From assembly GCF_005233835.1 (NCBI RefSeq), contig NZ_SZQA01000007.1, positions 62,001-126,000 of the forward strand: a DNA stretch of 64,000 bases, in the 5' to 3' direction. The stretch is from Herbidospora galbida. GTDB taxonomy: Bacteria > Actinomycetota > Actinomycetes > Streptosporangiales > Streptosporangiaceae. The notes below the pieces were generated by a model that was not told where the DNA came from, ran no database searches, and was given only the letters and a program-made list of their open reading frames with translations. Below are positions 8,448 to 16,167 of this stretch, one piece after another. How positions within the stretch are numbered: the stretch's first letter is position 1; every line of letters begins with the position of its first letter. The position numbers and the translations under genes were made by a program.

Positions 8448-9311
8448 ATGCTGAAGCGCGCCTCCTGGCTCGCCCTGGTCGCGGCGCTCGTCGTGACCGT
8501 CTTCCCCTTCTACTGGATGATCCGGACGGCGCTCACCCCGGCCGCCGACCTGTTCCGCGACTCGACCGCGCTGTGGCCGTCGAACCCGACCCTGATCAAC
8601 TTCACCCGCGTGCTGGGCCTGGTCTCCTCCGAGGAGGCCAGGGCGGCGGGCGGGTCGGGCGCCGAGATCGACTTCCTGCTCTACACGGCGAACTCGCTCG
8701 TCTACAGCGGCCTGATCGCGATCGTGCAGACGCTGTGCTGCGCGATGGCCGGCTACGCCTTCGCGCGGCTGCGGTTCCCGGGGCGCGACCTGGTGTTCGG
8801 GGTCATCGTGGCGGCGCTGATGGTGCCGCCGATCTTCACGCTGCTGCCCAACTTCGTGCTGGTCAAGCAGCTCGACCTGGTCAACACCTTCCCCGGGCTG
8901 GTGCTGCCGAGCCTGCTCATGACGCCGTTCGCGGTGTTCTTCCTGCGGCAGTTCTTCCTGTCGATCCCGCGCGACGTCGAGGAGGCCGCGACGCTGGAGG
9001 GCATCGGCAAGTGGGGGATGTTCTGGCGGATCGTGCTGCCGATGAGCCGCGGGCCGCTCATCACGATCGGGCTGACGACGATCGTGTGGAGCTGGAAGGA
9101 CTACCTGTGGCCGCTGCTCGTCGGCAAGGCCGAGGAGACCCGCGTGCTCACCGTCGGCCTGGGGGTGTTCCTGCAGCAGTCGCCGAACCGGGCGCCCGAC
9201 TGGACCGGTCTCATGGCGGGGTCGGTGCTGTCGGTCGTCCCGGTCCTGCTGCTGCTCGTCTTCCTCGGCCGGCGGCTGGTTCAGTCGCTCAACTTCTCCG
9301 GCATGAAGTAG
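8448..9311 (+). CDS. sugar ABC transporter permease, MalG type
   Basis: A 287-residue permease with an N-terminal membrane anchor, a MalG-type periplasmic loop (TPAADLFRDSTALWP) and the EAA motif EEAATLEGIGKWGMFWRIVL. It forms the heterodimeric channel with the preceding gene product for saccharide import. AAGGAGA at 8434-8440 gives a good ribosome site for ATG 8448. Its 3' end overlaps the convergent oxidoreductase by 31 nt, which is common in compact actinobacterial loci. Confidence 0.93.
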   Translation: MLKRASWLALVAALVVTVFPFYWMIRTALTPAADLFRDSTALWPSNPTLINFTRVLGLVSSEEARAAGGSGAEIDFLLYTANSLVYSGLIAIVQTLCCAMAGYAFARLRFPGRDLVFGVIVAALMVPPIFTLLPNFVLVKQLDLVNTFPGLVLPSLLMTPFAVFFLRQFFLSIPRDVEEAATLEGIGKWGMFWRIVLPMSRGPLITIGLTTIVWSWKDYLWPLLVGKAEETRVLTVGLGVFLQQSPNRAPDWTGLMAGSVLSVVPVLLLLVFLGRRLVQSLNFSGMK

Positions 9312-10438
9312 CTCAGCGTCGCGGCGTCGAGCGGCGGCACGTCGAACGGCGTGCCGCCCTCGCGTAGCGACAGGGTGGCGAGGTAGCCGGCCGCGACGCT
9401 CATCCGGGCCGCCACCGGCGAGGTGTCGGTGGGGCCGCCGTGCCGGGCGAACCGGAGGAACTCCTCGATGATCGCCTCGTCCGCGCCGCCGTGGCCGCCC
9501 GTCGCCTCGGGGACCGCGTACGTCACGTCGGGCTCCCGGTAGGCCGACTGCCCGCTGTTCCAGACCTGGACGACCGAGCCGGGCCCGTCGCCGAGGTTCT
9601 CCAGGCGGCCGTGGGTGCCGATGACGGTGTAGTTGCGCCAGTAGTCGGGGCTGAAGTGGCACTGCTGGTAGGCGGCGATGACGCCGTTGTCGAGGCGCAT
9701 GTTCATGACCGACACGTCCTCGACGTCGATCAGGTGGTGCAGGCCCGTCGACGCCGACGGCGGCCAGGGCCAGTCGCGGAGCCAGCCCTCGGCCGGGGGC
9801 GTGCCCGCCGGGCGGCGGTCGAGGGCGCCGTACACCATGAGGTCGCCGAAGGCGCTGACGCGTTCGGTGTAGCCGCCGGCGAGCCAGTGGATCACGTCGA
9901 GGTCGTGGGCGGCCTTCTGCAGGAGCAGGCCCGTGGTGCGGCGGCGGTCGGCGTGCCAGTCCTTGAAGTAGTACTCGCCGCCGCGCCCGACGAAGTGCCG
10001 CACCCAGATCGTCTTCGGTACGCCGATCTCCCCGCGCGCGATGACCTCGCGCATCAGCCGGACCACGCCCATGTGCCGCATGTTGTGGCCCAGGTAGAGG
10101 CGGGTCCCGGTCTCGGCCGCCGTGCGGAGCACCTCGTCGCAGTCGCCGATCGTGATGGCGAGCGGTTTCTCCAGGTAGACGGCCTTACCCGCGCGCAGCG
10201 CGGCGATCGCGATCTCGGCGTGGGTGTCGTCGGGGGTGGCGACGAGGACGGCGTCGACGTCGTCCTCCAGGAGGTCGCGGTAGTCGGTGAAGGTCCGCTC
10301 CGCGGGGAGCCGGGTCAGCGCCGCCGGGTCGGTGTCGCACACGGCGGTGATCCGGCACCCCCGGCCTGGGCGGTGGGCGGTCGCGGCGAGAGTGGATCGC
10401 TGTCCGGCGCCGATCACGCCCAGGCGGAGGTCATGCAC
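9281..10438 (-). CDS. Gfo/Idh/MocA family NAD(P)-dependent oxidoreductase
   Basis: A 385-residue oxidoreductase. The N-terminal dinucleotide fold begins LRLGVIGAGQRST, and the diagnostic EKP motif is in AVYLEKPLAITIGDCDE near residue 95. The C-terminal alpha/beta domain carries KAAHDLDVIHWLAGG, with the Asp/His pair typical of the family active site. Members oxidise or epimerise sugars and some act as glycosidases through redox steps. It is the second gene of a minus unit after the third DUF4832 gene (14-nt gap), so a role in processing the imported sugar is likely; the substrate is unknown. Confidence 0.9.
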   Translation of the reverse strand: MHDLRLGVIGAGQRSTLAATAHRPGRGCRITAVCDTDPAALTRLPAERTFTDYRDLLEDDVDAVLVATPDDTHAEIAIAALRAGKAVYLEKPLAITIGDCDEVLRTAAETGTRLYLGHNMRHMGVVRLMREVIARGEIGVPKTIWVRHFVGRGGEYYFKDWHADRRRTTGLLLQKAAHDLDVIHWLAGGYTERVSAFGDLMVYGALDRRPAGTPPAEGWLRDWPWPPSASTGLHHLIDVEDVSVMNMRLDNGVIAAYQQCHFSPDYWRNYTVIGTHGRLENLGDGPGSVVQVWNSGQSAYREPDVTYAVPEATGGHGGADEAIIEEFLRFARHGGPTDTSPVAARMSVAAGYLATLSLREGGTPFDVPPLDAATLSYFMPEKLSD

Positions 10439-10452
10439 GGTTTGTCCTCATA

Positions 10453-11772
10453 TCAGTGGGTTCGGCCCAGGGTAAGCCAGCCGTCCAGGGTCGCGTCCTG
10501 ACCGGCGTTGGCGAAGCGCAGCGGCAGCCCGTTCCGCAGCGGGTTGGCGACCCGCATGACCAGCGTGTGATCGCCCTTCTTCAGGCCGTGCAGCCGGGTG
10601 CTCAGCTCGACCGGGGCGCCGGGCAGGACGCGGGTCAGTTTCCAGGACGTGGTCCACGTCCTGGCGATCCGGCCGTTCCTGACGGCGGCCACCTCGACCG
10701 GCCAGTCGTAGGCGAACGGGGCGACGCCGTCGTTCGCGATCCGGACGGACACCTCCGAGCCCCCGATCCGCGCCTCGGTCACCCGCAGCGAGTAGCCCAG
10801 CGACTTCGCGGCGGCCAGCGCGGTGTCGTAGGCCGCGCCCGTGTATCCCGGGCTGAAGGCGTAGTGGTTGAGCAGCCACGTCGCGTGGGTCTGCGCGACG
10901 CTCCCGGCGAAGTCGCCCTCGCAGCCGCCGGAGAACAGGCAGCCCTGCAGCTCGGGCCGCAGCTCCCCGGCGACGGTGTCGGTCTTCCACTTGTCGGCCG
11001 TCCCGGCCTGGTTCATCAGGTCCATGAAGTGCCACCCCGGACCGGGCAGCGTCGAGAAGACGAACGAGTCGTCGTGGTAGCCCATGTCGAGCGCCGCGTT
11101 GTCGGCGCCCGGGTAGCGGACCATCAGCCGGGTCTCGTCGAAGGCCGCGTCGTAGGCGCGCAGCACCCGCTGCTGCTGCGCCGGGGAGGCGAACCAGTTC
11201 TCGGTGCCCGGGTCGCCGTTGTGCGGCCAGGTGTGCCACTCGCCCCAGAAGCCCAGCAGGCCGAGCTGCACGAACCCGATCCGGGGGTCGCCGTCGTAGC
11301 GGCGGCCGAGCGCGGCGATGAACGCGTCGAGCGCGGCGACCAGGCGCGGGTCGTCGTAGTCGGGGGACACGCTCAGGCCGGCGTTGCCGAAGTCGTCGTA
11401 CGGCCGGGTGAGCAGACCCTGGTCGAGCAGGAACTGCGGGATGCCGCTCGGCCGGGCGGGATAGTCGAGGTAGAAGCGGAACGCGGTCTGGTGTCCCCGG
11501 GCCGCGATGGCGTCGAGCCCCTCGTCGAGGGCCCGCCAGTCGAATCGGTGAGGGCCGGTCATCACCGCGTTGAGCGGCAGGTAGAACCACTCCATCGAGT
11601 GCGGGAACGTCGCGTAGGCGTCGGCGTACGGGATGAAGCCCTTGAGGGGGTTGGCGGCGGGTTCCTGGCCGGCGGCGAGGGGCCGCCAGCCGGGGTGGGC
11701 CTGGGCCGGTGCGGTCAGCAGGACGGCCGTGACCAGGGCGGCCATGAGCATCCGGGCAGGTCGAAGGACCAT
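10453..11772 (-). CDS. secreted DUF4832-type protein, third paralog
   Basis: A 439-residue predicted secreted protein without extra C-terminal modules. The signal peptide is MVLRPARMLMAALVTAVLLT ending AQAH. The barrel-like region has NPLKGFIPYADAY, GFWGEWHTWPHN, LMVRYPG and GYHDDSF, matching the paralog at 4983-7325 motif by motif. The C-terminal ~130 residues are the DUF4832 beta domain (NDGVAPFAYDWPVEV). ATG 11772 has GGAGG upstream. It may be a minimal form of the same enzyme class. It is divergent from the binding-protein gene and its upstream DNA contains the shared promoter block. Activity is unknown. Confidence 0.87.
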   Translation of the reverse strand: MVLRPARMLMAALVTAVLLTAPAQAHPGWRPLAAGQEPAANPLKGFIPYADAYATFPHSMEWFYLPLNAVMTGPHRFDWRALDEGLDAIAARGHQTAFRFYLDYPARPSGIPQFLLDQGLLTRPYDDFGNAGLSVSPDYDDPRLVAALDAFIAALGRRYDGDPRIGFVQLGLLGFWGEWHTWPHNGDPGTENWFASPAQQQRVLRAYDAAFDETRLMVRYPGADNAALDMGYHDDSFVFSTLPGPGWHFMDLMNQAGTADKWKTDTVAGELRPELQGCLFSGGCEGDFAGSVAQTHATWLLNHYAFSPGYTGAAYDTALAAAKSLGYSLRVTEARIGGSEVSVRIANDGVAPFAYDWPVEVAAVRNGRIARTWTTSWKLTRVLPGAPVELSTRLHGLKKGDHTLVMRVANPLRNGLPLRFANAGQDATLDGWLTLGRTH

Positions 11773-11787
11773 CGGGCCTCCATCGAG

Positions 11788-11833
11788 TGACTTATGAGTC
11801 AGCCTTGACAAATTTTCGATGCGCCACATCATT
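11788..11833 (+). promoter_or_regulatory. binding-protein promoter, twin of the permease promoter
   Basis: TTGACA at 11805-11810, a 17-bp spacer and ATCATT at 11828-11833. The flanking ACTTATGA and AAATTTTCG blocks match those at 7406-7450. The pair probably keeps permeases and binding protein co-expressed although they are in different transcripts. Confidence 0.75.
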
Positions 11834-11908
11834 ATTCGGGAGAGCCACCAAGGCAAGAGGGAACTTTTCTGGCCCCTCGGCCACATCCCCCCAGGAAGAG
11901 GTACCTCG

Positions 11909-13261
11909 ATGATCGACAGGAAGCGGGTCGGCGCGGCCCTGCTGTGCGGGTTACTGGCGCTCACCGGCTGCGGCGGCGCGGGCGAGGAGCCGGGGAGCGG
12001 TGGCGGGCAGGTCACCCTCGACTACTGGCTCTGGGACGACAACCAGCAGGCCGCCTACCAGGCCTGCGCCGACGCCTTCGCCGCCGCCAACCCCGGCATC
12101 ACCGTCAAGATCACCCAGACCGCGTGGGCGCAGTACTGGCAGAACCTGACCACCCAGCTCGCGGCCGGCGACGCCCCCGACGTCTGGACCAACCAGGTCT
12201 CCTACTATCCGCAGTTCGTCACCAGCCGGCAGATCCTCGACATCCAGCCCTACGTCGACGCCGACAAGGTCGACCTGAGCCAGTACCAGGACGGCCTCGC
12301 CGACCTGTGGACCAAGGACGGCAAGCGCTACGGCCTGCCCAAGGACTGGGACACCGAGGCGGTCGTCTACAACAGCGACCTGCTCGCCAAGGCCGGCGTC
12401 GACCCCGCCGAACTGGCCAACCTCACCTGGAACCCGCAGGACGGCGGCACGTTCGAGCAGGTCATCGCCAAGCTCACCGTCGACTCGAAGGGGCGGAACG
12501 GTCTCGACCCCGCCTTCGACAAGGACGACGTCGCCGTCTACGGCTACCTGCCGGAGTGGAACGACGGCTCCCAGGGCCAGAACGGCTGGGGCGAGCTCGC
12601 CGCCGCCAACGGGTTCGTCTACCTCGACAAGAATCCGTGGGGCACCCAGTACAAGTACGACGACCCCAAGCTGATCGAGACCATCGGCTGGTACAAGGCG
12701 CTGACCGACAAGGGCTTCGCGCCGAAGTTCGACAAGCAGTCGACGCTCGGCATCGACGCCGTGATGAACTCCGGCAAGGCCGCGCTGACCATCGCCGGTT
12801 CCTGGACCATCAACACCTACCTCGGCGAGGGCGCCCAGCAGAAGTTCGCGCTGGCCCCGCTCCCGGTCGGCCCGTCGGGCACCCGCAAGAGCGCCATCAA
12901 CGGCCTGTCGGACGCGATCTGGGCCGGCACCGAGCACAAGGACGCCGCCTGGAAGTGGGTGAAGTACCTCGGCTCGGCCGACTGCCAGAACACGGTCGGC
13001 GACAAGGCCGTGGTCTTCCCCGCCGTCAAGACCGCCACCGACCGCGCGCTGGCCGCCCACAAGGCCAAGGGCCGCGACGTGCAGGTGTACGTCGACTACA
13101 CCAAGACCCCCGGCGGCACCTTCCTGCTGCCGATCACCGACCACGGCACCGAGATCAGCCAGATCGTGCAGGACGCCCTGCAGTCGGTGATCCTCGGCCA
13201 GATCAGCCCCGCCGACGCGCTGACCAAGGCCAACCAGCAGGTCAACGCCCTGTTCGTCTGA
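11909..13261 (+). CDS. sugar ABC transporter substrate-binding lipoprotein
   Basis: A 450-residue extracellular solute-binding protein (family 1). The lipobox is LLALTGC near residues 15-21, giving a lipid-anchored mature protein. The body has typical features: VTLDYWLWDDN, LTTQLAAGDAPDVWT, TEAVVYNSDLLAKAGV, and GIDAVMNSGKAALTIAGSW near the hinge. ATG 11909 follows AGGAAGAGG. It would deliver an oligosaccharide to the permeases at 7539-9311. Downstream is a hairpin and then the GH36 alpha-galactosidase, suggesting an alpha-galactoside ligand (inference). Confidence 0.92.
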   Translation: MIDRKRVGAALLCGLLALTGCGGAGEEPGSGGGQVTLDYWLWDDNQQAAYQACADAFAAANPGITVKITQTAWAQYWQNLTTQLAAGDAPDVWTNQVSYYPQFVTSRQILDIQPYVDADKVDLSQYQDGLADLWTKDGKRYGLPKDWDTEAVVYNSDLLAKAGVDPAELANLTWNPQDGGTFEQVIAKLTVDSKGRNGLDPAFDKDDVAVYGYLPEWNDGSQGQNGWGELAAANGFVYLDKNPWGTQYKYDDPKLIETIGWYKALTDKGFAPKFDKQSTLGIDAVMNSGKAALTIAGSWTINTYLGEGAQQKFALAPLPVGPSGTRKSAINGLSDAIWAGTEHKDAAWKWVKYLGSADCQNTVGDKAVVFPAVKTATDRALAAHKAKGRDVQVYVDYTKTPGGTFLLPITDHGTEISQIVQDALQSVILGQISPADALTKANQQVNALFV

Positions 13262-13267
13262 ACCTTC

Positions 13268-13295
13268 CCCGGCGGGGCCACCCGGTCCCGCCGGG
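13268..13295 (+). terminator. hairpin after the binding-protein gene
   Basis: A 9-bp perfect stem (CCCGGCGGG at 13268-13276 with CCCGCCGGG at 13287-13295) and a 10-nt loop, without a U-run. Hairpins at this place commonly protect the binding-protein mRNA and lower expression of the downstream gene, here the alpha-galactosidase. Confidence 0.5.
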
Positions 13296-13335
13296 CCTGC
13301 CCCAAAGGCGGATTCCGCTTCCAGTGAGGAGAGAC

Positions 13336-14820
13336 ATGCCCCAACTCGTCGACCTGGCGGGCCGCGTCTTCGCGGTCGAACCGAGCGGTTCAGCGCCCGT
13401 CGAGCCCGTCGCCGGCGGCCTGATCCTGCCGCCGGGGCGGGTGGCGGTCCTGCACGGTCTCGACGACGCCCTCTTCTACCGGCACGGGCAGAACTCGTGG
13501 AGCCCGTGCGGGTGGCGCCGGCTCAGCGAACCCCCGCTGCGGATCGCCAACCCCGAACGCCGCCTGACGGCCGACGACACCGTCTGGGACGACCCGGCCC
13601 GCCACCACTCCTCGGCGGTGGCGGCGCTGCAGGGGGCCGACGGGCAGGTGCTGCTGCTCGGCTCGCTCGGCCTCGGCACTCCGAGGCTGGCCGCCGACCA
13701 CGACACCCTCGCCGGGTGGTGCGAGGAGGACGGCGCGCCGTGGTTCCTGGCGTACGGGCCCGAGCGGGAGGTCTTCGCCTCCTACGCCCGGGAGCTGGCC
13801 GGGCGGCTGGGCAGCAGCGACCGGCGGGCGGGCAACGTCTGGTGCACCTGGTACGCCTACTACGAGGGCATCACCGAGGAGCAGCTCGGCAAGGACCTCG
13901 CCGGGCTCGCCGGGCTGCCCTACGACGTCGTCCAGGTCGACGACGGGTGGCAGCGGATCGTCGGAGACTGGGAGCCCAACGACAAGTTCCCCTCGGGCAT
14001 GGCGGCGCTGGCCGGGCGGATCGGCGCGGCGGGGATGCGGCCGGGGCTCTGGCTGGCGCCGTTCATCGCGCTGCCCGGCGCCGAGCCCGACCCGGAGTTC
14101 CTGCTCCGCGACGCCGCGGGGAACCCCGTCGAGGCCGGGCACAACTGGGGTTCCGCCTACTGGGCGCTCGACCTCACCCACCCCGGCGTCCAGGAGCACC
14201 TACGGGCCCTGATCCACCGGGTGGTGCACGAGTGGGGCTTCACCTATCTCAAGCTCGACTTCATCAACGCGGGGGCGGTGCCCGGGGTCCGGCACTCGGG
14301 GGCGGCGCGGGAGCGGGCCTACCGCGACGGGCTCCGGCTGATCCGCGAGGCGGCCGGACCGGAGGTCTACCTGCTCGGCAGCGGGGGCCTGCTGCTGCCC
14401 TCGCTCGGGCTGGTCGACGGCATGCGCAGCGGCCCCGACGTCGCCCCGATGTGGGCCAACTACGCCACCGACGACCCCTCCGACGCGATGGCCTACAACG
14501 CCGTCGTGAACACCCTCCACCGGCTGTGGCACGCGCCGCTGCTCCAGGTCGACCCGGACGTCGTCTACTTCCGCAGCCGCCTGAACCTGCTGACCGACAC
14601 CCAGATGGCCTGGCTGCAGGACCTTGCCGCGATCTGCGGCTTCCGGGCGGTCTCCGACCCGCCCTCGTGGCTCAACCCCGCCGAGCTGGAACGCCTCCGC
14701 GCCTATCTGACCGACCGGCCGGAGATCGTCCAGGAAAGCCGCTACCGGTTCACCGTCGACGGCCGCGAGGTCGACTTCACCGGGGCGCTGAGTCCCGGCC
14801 AGCAGTATCCGATCTCGTGA
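13336..14820 (+). CDS. GH36 alpha-galactosidase
   Basis: A 494-residue clan GH-D enzyme without signal peptide, so cytoplasmic. The catalytic nucleophile is predicted as D308 in YLKLDFINAGAVPG and the acid/base as D368 in GMRSGPDVAPMW. These match Thermotoga maritima GalA closely (KIDF and RIGPD motifs, from memory). The N-terminal beta-sandwich precedes a barrel starting NVWCTWYAYYEGITEE and VVQVDDGWQ. It would release terminal alpha-galactose from imported saccharides. GAGGAGA lies directly upstream of ATG 13336, and the gene is probably co-transcribed with the binding protein through the hairpin at 13268. Confidence 0.93.
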   Translation: MPQLVDLAGRVFAVEPSGSAPVEPVAGGLILPPGRVAVLHGLDDALFYRHGQNSWSPCGWRRLSEPPLRIANPERRLTADDTVWDDPARHHSSAVAALQGADGQVLLLGSLGLGTPRLAADHDTLAGWCEEDGAPWFLAYGPEREVFASYARELAGRLGSSDRRAGNVWCTWYAYYEGITEEQLGKDLAGLAGLPYDVVQVDDGWQRIVGDWEPNDKFPSGMAALAGRIGAAGMRPGLWLAPFIALPGAEPDPEFLLRDAAGNPVEAGHNWGSAYWALDLTHPGVQEHLRALIHRVVHEWGFTYLKLDFINAGAVPGVRHSGAARERAYRDGLRLIREAAGPEVYLLGSGGLLLPSLGLVDGMRSGPDVAPMWANYATDDPSDAMAYNAVVNTLHRLWHAPLLQVDPDVVYFRSRLNLLTDTQMAWLQDLAAICGFRAVSDPPSWLNPAELERLRAYLTDRPEIVQESRYRFTVDGREVDFTGALSPGQQYPIS

Positions 14821-14832
14821 GGCGACCGGTAG

Positions 14833-14857
14833 AATTATGCTTTCTCAAAGCGTAATT
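14833..14857. promoter_or_regulatory. palindromic operator upstream of the ROK regulator
   Basis: AATTATGCTTT at 14833-14843, spacer CTC, AAAGCGTAATT at 14847-14857: an 11-bp inverted repeat with one mismatch, strongly AT-rich against the local background. Its position between the alpha-galactosidase end and the ROK start suggests autoregulation by the ROK repressor. Confidence 0.7.
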
Positions 14858-14862
14858 ATTCA

Positions 14863-14911
14863 GGCAGATTCACGACGCGAGCCACGCTCGGCCTTCGGCC
14901 GCCCGCATCTC
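14863..14911 (-). repeat. 49-bp dispersed element, copy C (inverted)
   Basis: Reverse-complement copy of 7472-7520 with 44 of 49 matches, including the GGCCTTCGGCC hairpin core and GGCAGATTCACG tip. It sits in the 5' region of the ROK gene in antisense orientation, immediately after the palindromic operator. Unlike copies A and B it does not read toward the next gene. Confidence 0.85.
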
Positions 14912-14926
14912 GCATAGGGGGCAAGG

Positions 14927-16078
14927 GTGGTCGAAGCGGCCGGAGCCGATGTCAGCAGGCTCCGCGAGCTCAACTCGCTCAGCATCGTCCGGGCGATGCG
15001 GGGTCAGCCGCCCGCCACCGTCACCGAGCTGGCGGGCCGCACCGGCCTGTCGCGTCCGGGCACCGACGTCGTCGTGCGCGGCCTGGTGACCGACGGATGG
15101 GTGAAGGTCGTCGAACCCGACGGCAGCACCGTCGGCCGCCCGGCCCGCCGTTACCGCTTCAACGCCGACGCGGGGCACGTCTTCGGGGTCGACATCGGCG
15201 CGCACAAGATACTCGTGCTGCTGTCGAACCTCGAAGGAGAGGTGCTGCGCAGCCGCCGCATGCCCGTCGACCCCGACGCCGACCCGGCCGAACGGCTCGC
15301 GGTCCTCGACGCCGCCATCACCGACTGCCTGACTGAGGCCGGGCTCGAACCCGACCAGATCTGGGCGATCACGGTCGGCGTGACCGGCCCGGTCGACGCC
15401 TCGGGCCGGACCTCGTTGTTCACCCCGCTGCCCGGCTGGGCGAGCGTCTCCCCGGCCGACCACCTGGCGGCCCGCTTCGGCTGCCCGATCTCGGTCGAGA
15501 ACGACTGCAAGCTGGCCGCCGTGGCCGAACGCTGGCAGGGCGCCGCCCAGGACGCCGACGACATCGTCTACCTGCAGGCGGGCATGCGCATCGGCGCCGG
15601 CCTCATCATCGACGGCACCCTGCGGCGGGGATTCGGGGGCGCGGCCGGGGAGATCGGCGCGCTGAAGACGCTCCGCTGGTTGTCGGCCCCCTCCCGCCTG
15701 GAGAACTGCCCCGGCATGCCCGCCGACGTCCACCCCGACGACAAGGCGGCCTGGGTCTTCGAACGCGCCCGCGAGGGCGACCGCGACGCCCTGACCACGC
15801 TGCGGCGCTACGTGAAAGACCTCGCGGTCGGGACGGCGGCGCTCGTGCTGACGCTCGACCCGCAGGTCGTGGTGCTCGGCGGCGGCTACTCGCGGTCGGC
15901 CGACCTGATCATCGACCCCCTGGTCGACGAACTGGAGCGGCTCTGCCTGCGGGTGCCGGAGGTCAGGGCGTCGAGCCTCGGCGCCGACAGCGTGGCGCTC
16001 GGGGCGCTGCGGATCGCGCTCGACCAGATCGACGCCCAGCTCTTCGCCGACGGGATGCCCGCGCCCCTTAAAACGTGA
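14927..16078 (+). CDS. ROK-family transcriptional regulator
   Basis: A 383-residue protein with an N-terminal winged HTH (ELAGRTGLSRPGTDVVVRGL, residues ~34-53) and a ROK sugar-kinase-like domain (FGVDIGAHK, VENDCKLAAVAE, GAGLIIDGTLRRGFGGAAGE). The C-x-G-x-x-x-C-L-E zinc motif of classic ROK kinases is absent and the usual His after AGEIG is Ala, so it is a regulator rather than a kinase. The start is GTG 14927 after AAGGG. It probably controls the adjacent galactoside genes and itself through the palindrome at 14833-14857. Confidence 0.9.
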   Translation: MVEAAGADVSRLRELNSLSIVRAMRGQPPATVTELAGRTGLSRPGTDVVVRGLVTDGWVKVVEPDGSTVGRPARRYRFNADAGHVFGVDIGAHKILVLLSNLEGEVLRSRRMPVDPDADPAERLAVLDAAITDCLTEAGLEPDQIWAITVGVTGPVDASGRTSLFTPLPGWASVSPADHLAARFGCPISVENDCKLAAVAERWQGAAQDADDIVYLQAGMRIGAGLIIDGTLRRGFGGAAGEIGALKTLRWLSAPSRLENCPGMPADVHPDDKAAWVFERAREGDRDALTTLRRYVKDLAVGTAALVLTLDPQVVVLGGGYSRSADLIIDPLVDELERLCLRVPEVRASSLGADSVALGALRIALDQIDAQLFADGMPAPLKT

Positions 16079-16097
16079 CAAGCCCTTCCCGCCGACG

Positions 16098-16147
16098 TTG
16101 ACGACCTCCCACGCCTGTTCTAGCGTCCGAGCAGGATTGAAACGTTT
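16098..16147 (+). promoter_or_regulatory. promoter of the sugar isomerase gene, with AAACGTTT palindrome
   Basis: TTGACG at 16098-16103, a 17-bp spacer and TAGCGT at 16121-16126. The same TAGCGT -10 box is used by the GH116 promoter. AAACGTTT (16140-16147) falls just after the expected transcription start and could be a repressor half-site; that part is tentative. Confidence 0.65.
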
Positions 16148-16167
16148 TTGCGGTGAGGTGGTCGACA

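Noticed and set aside
14927-16078. ROK glucokinase
   Set aside because: An N-terminal DNA-binding domain is present and the zinc-binding Cys motif and catalytic-region His are missing, so it is a regulator.
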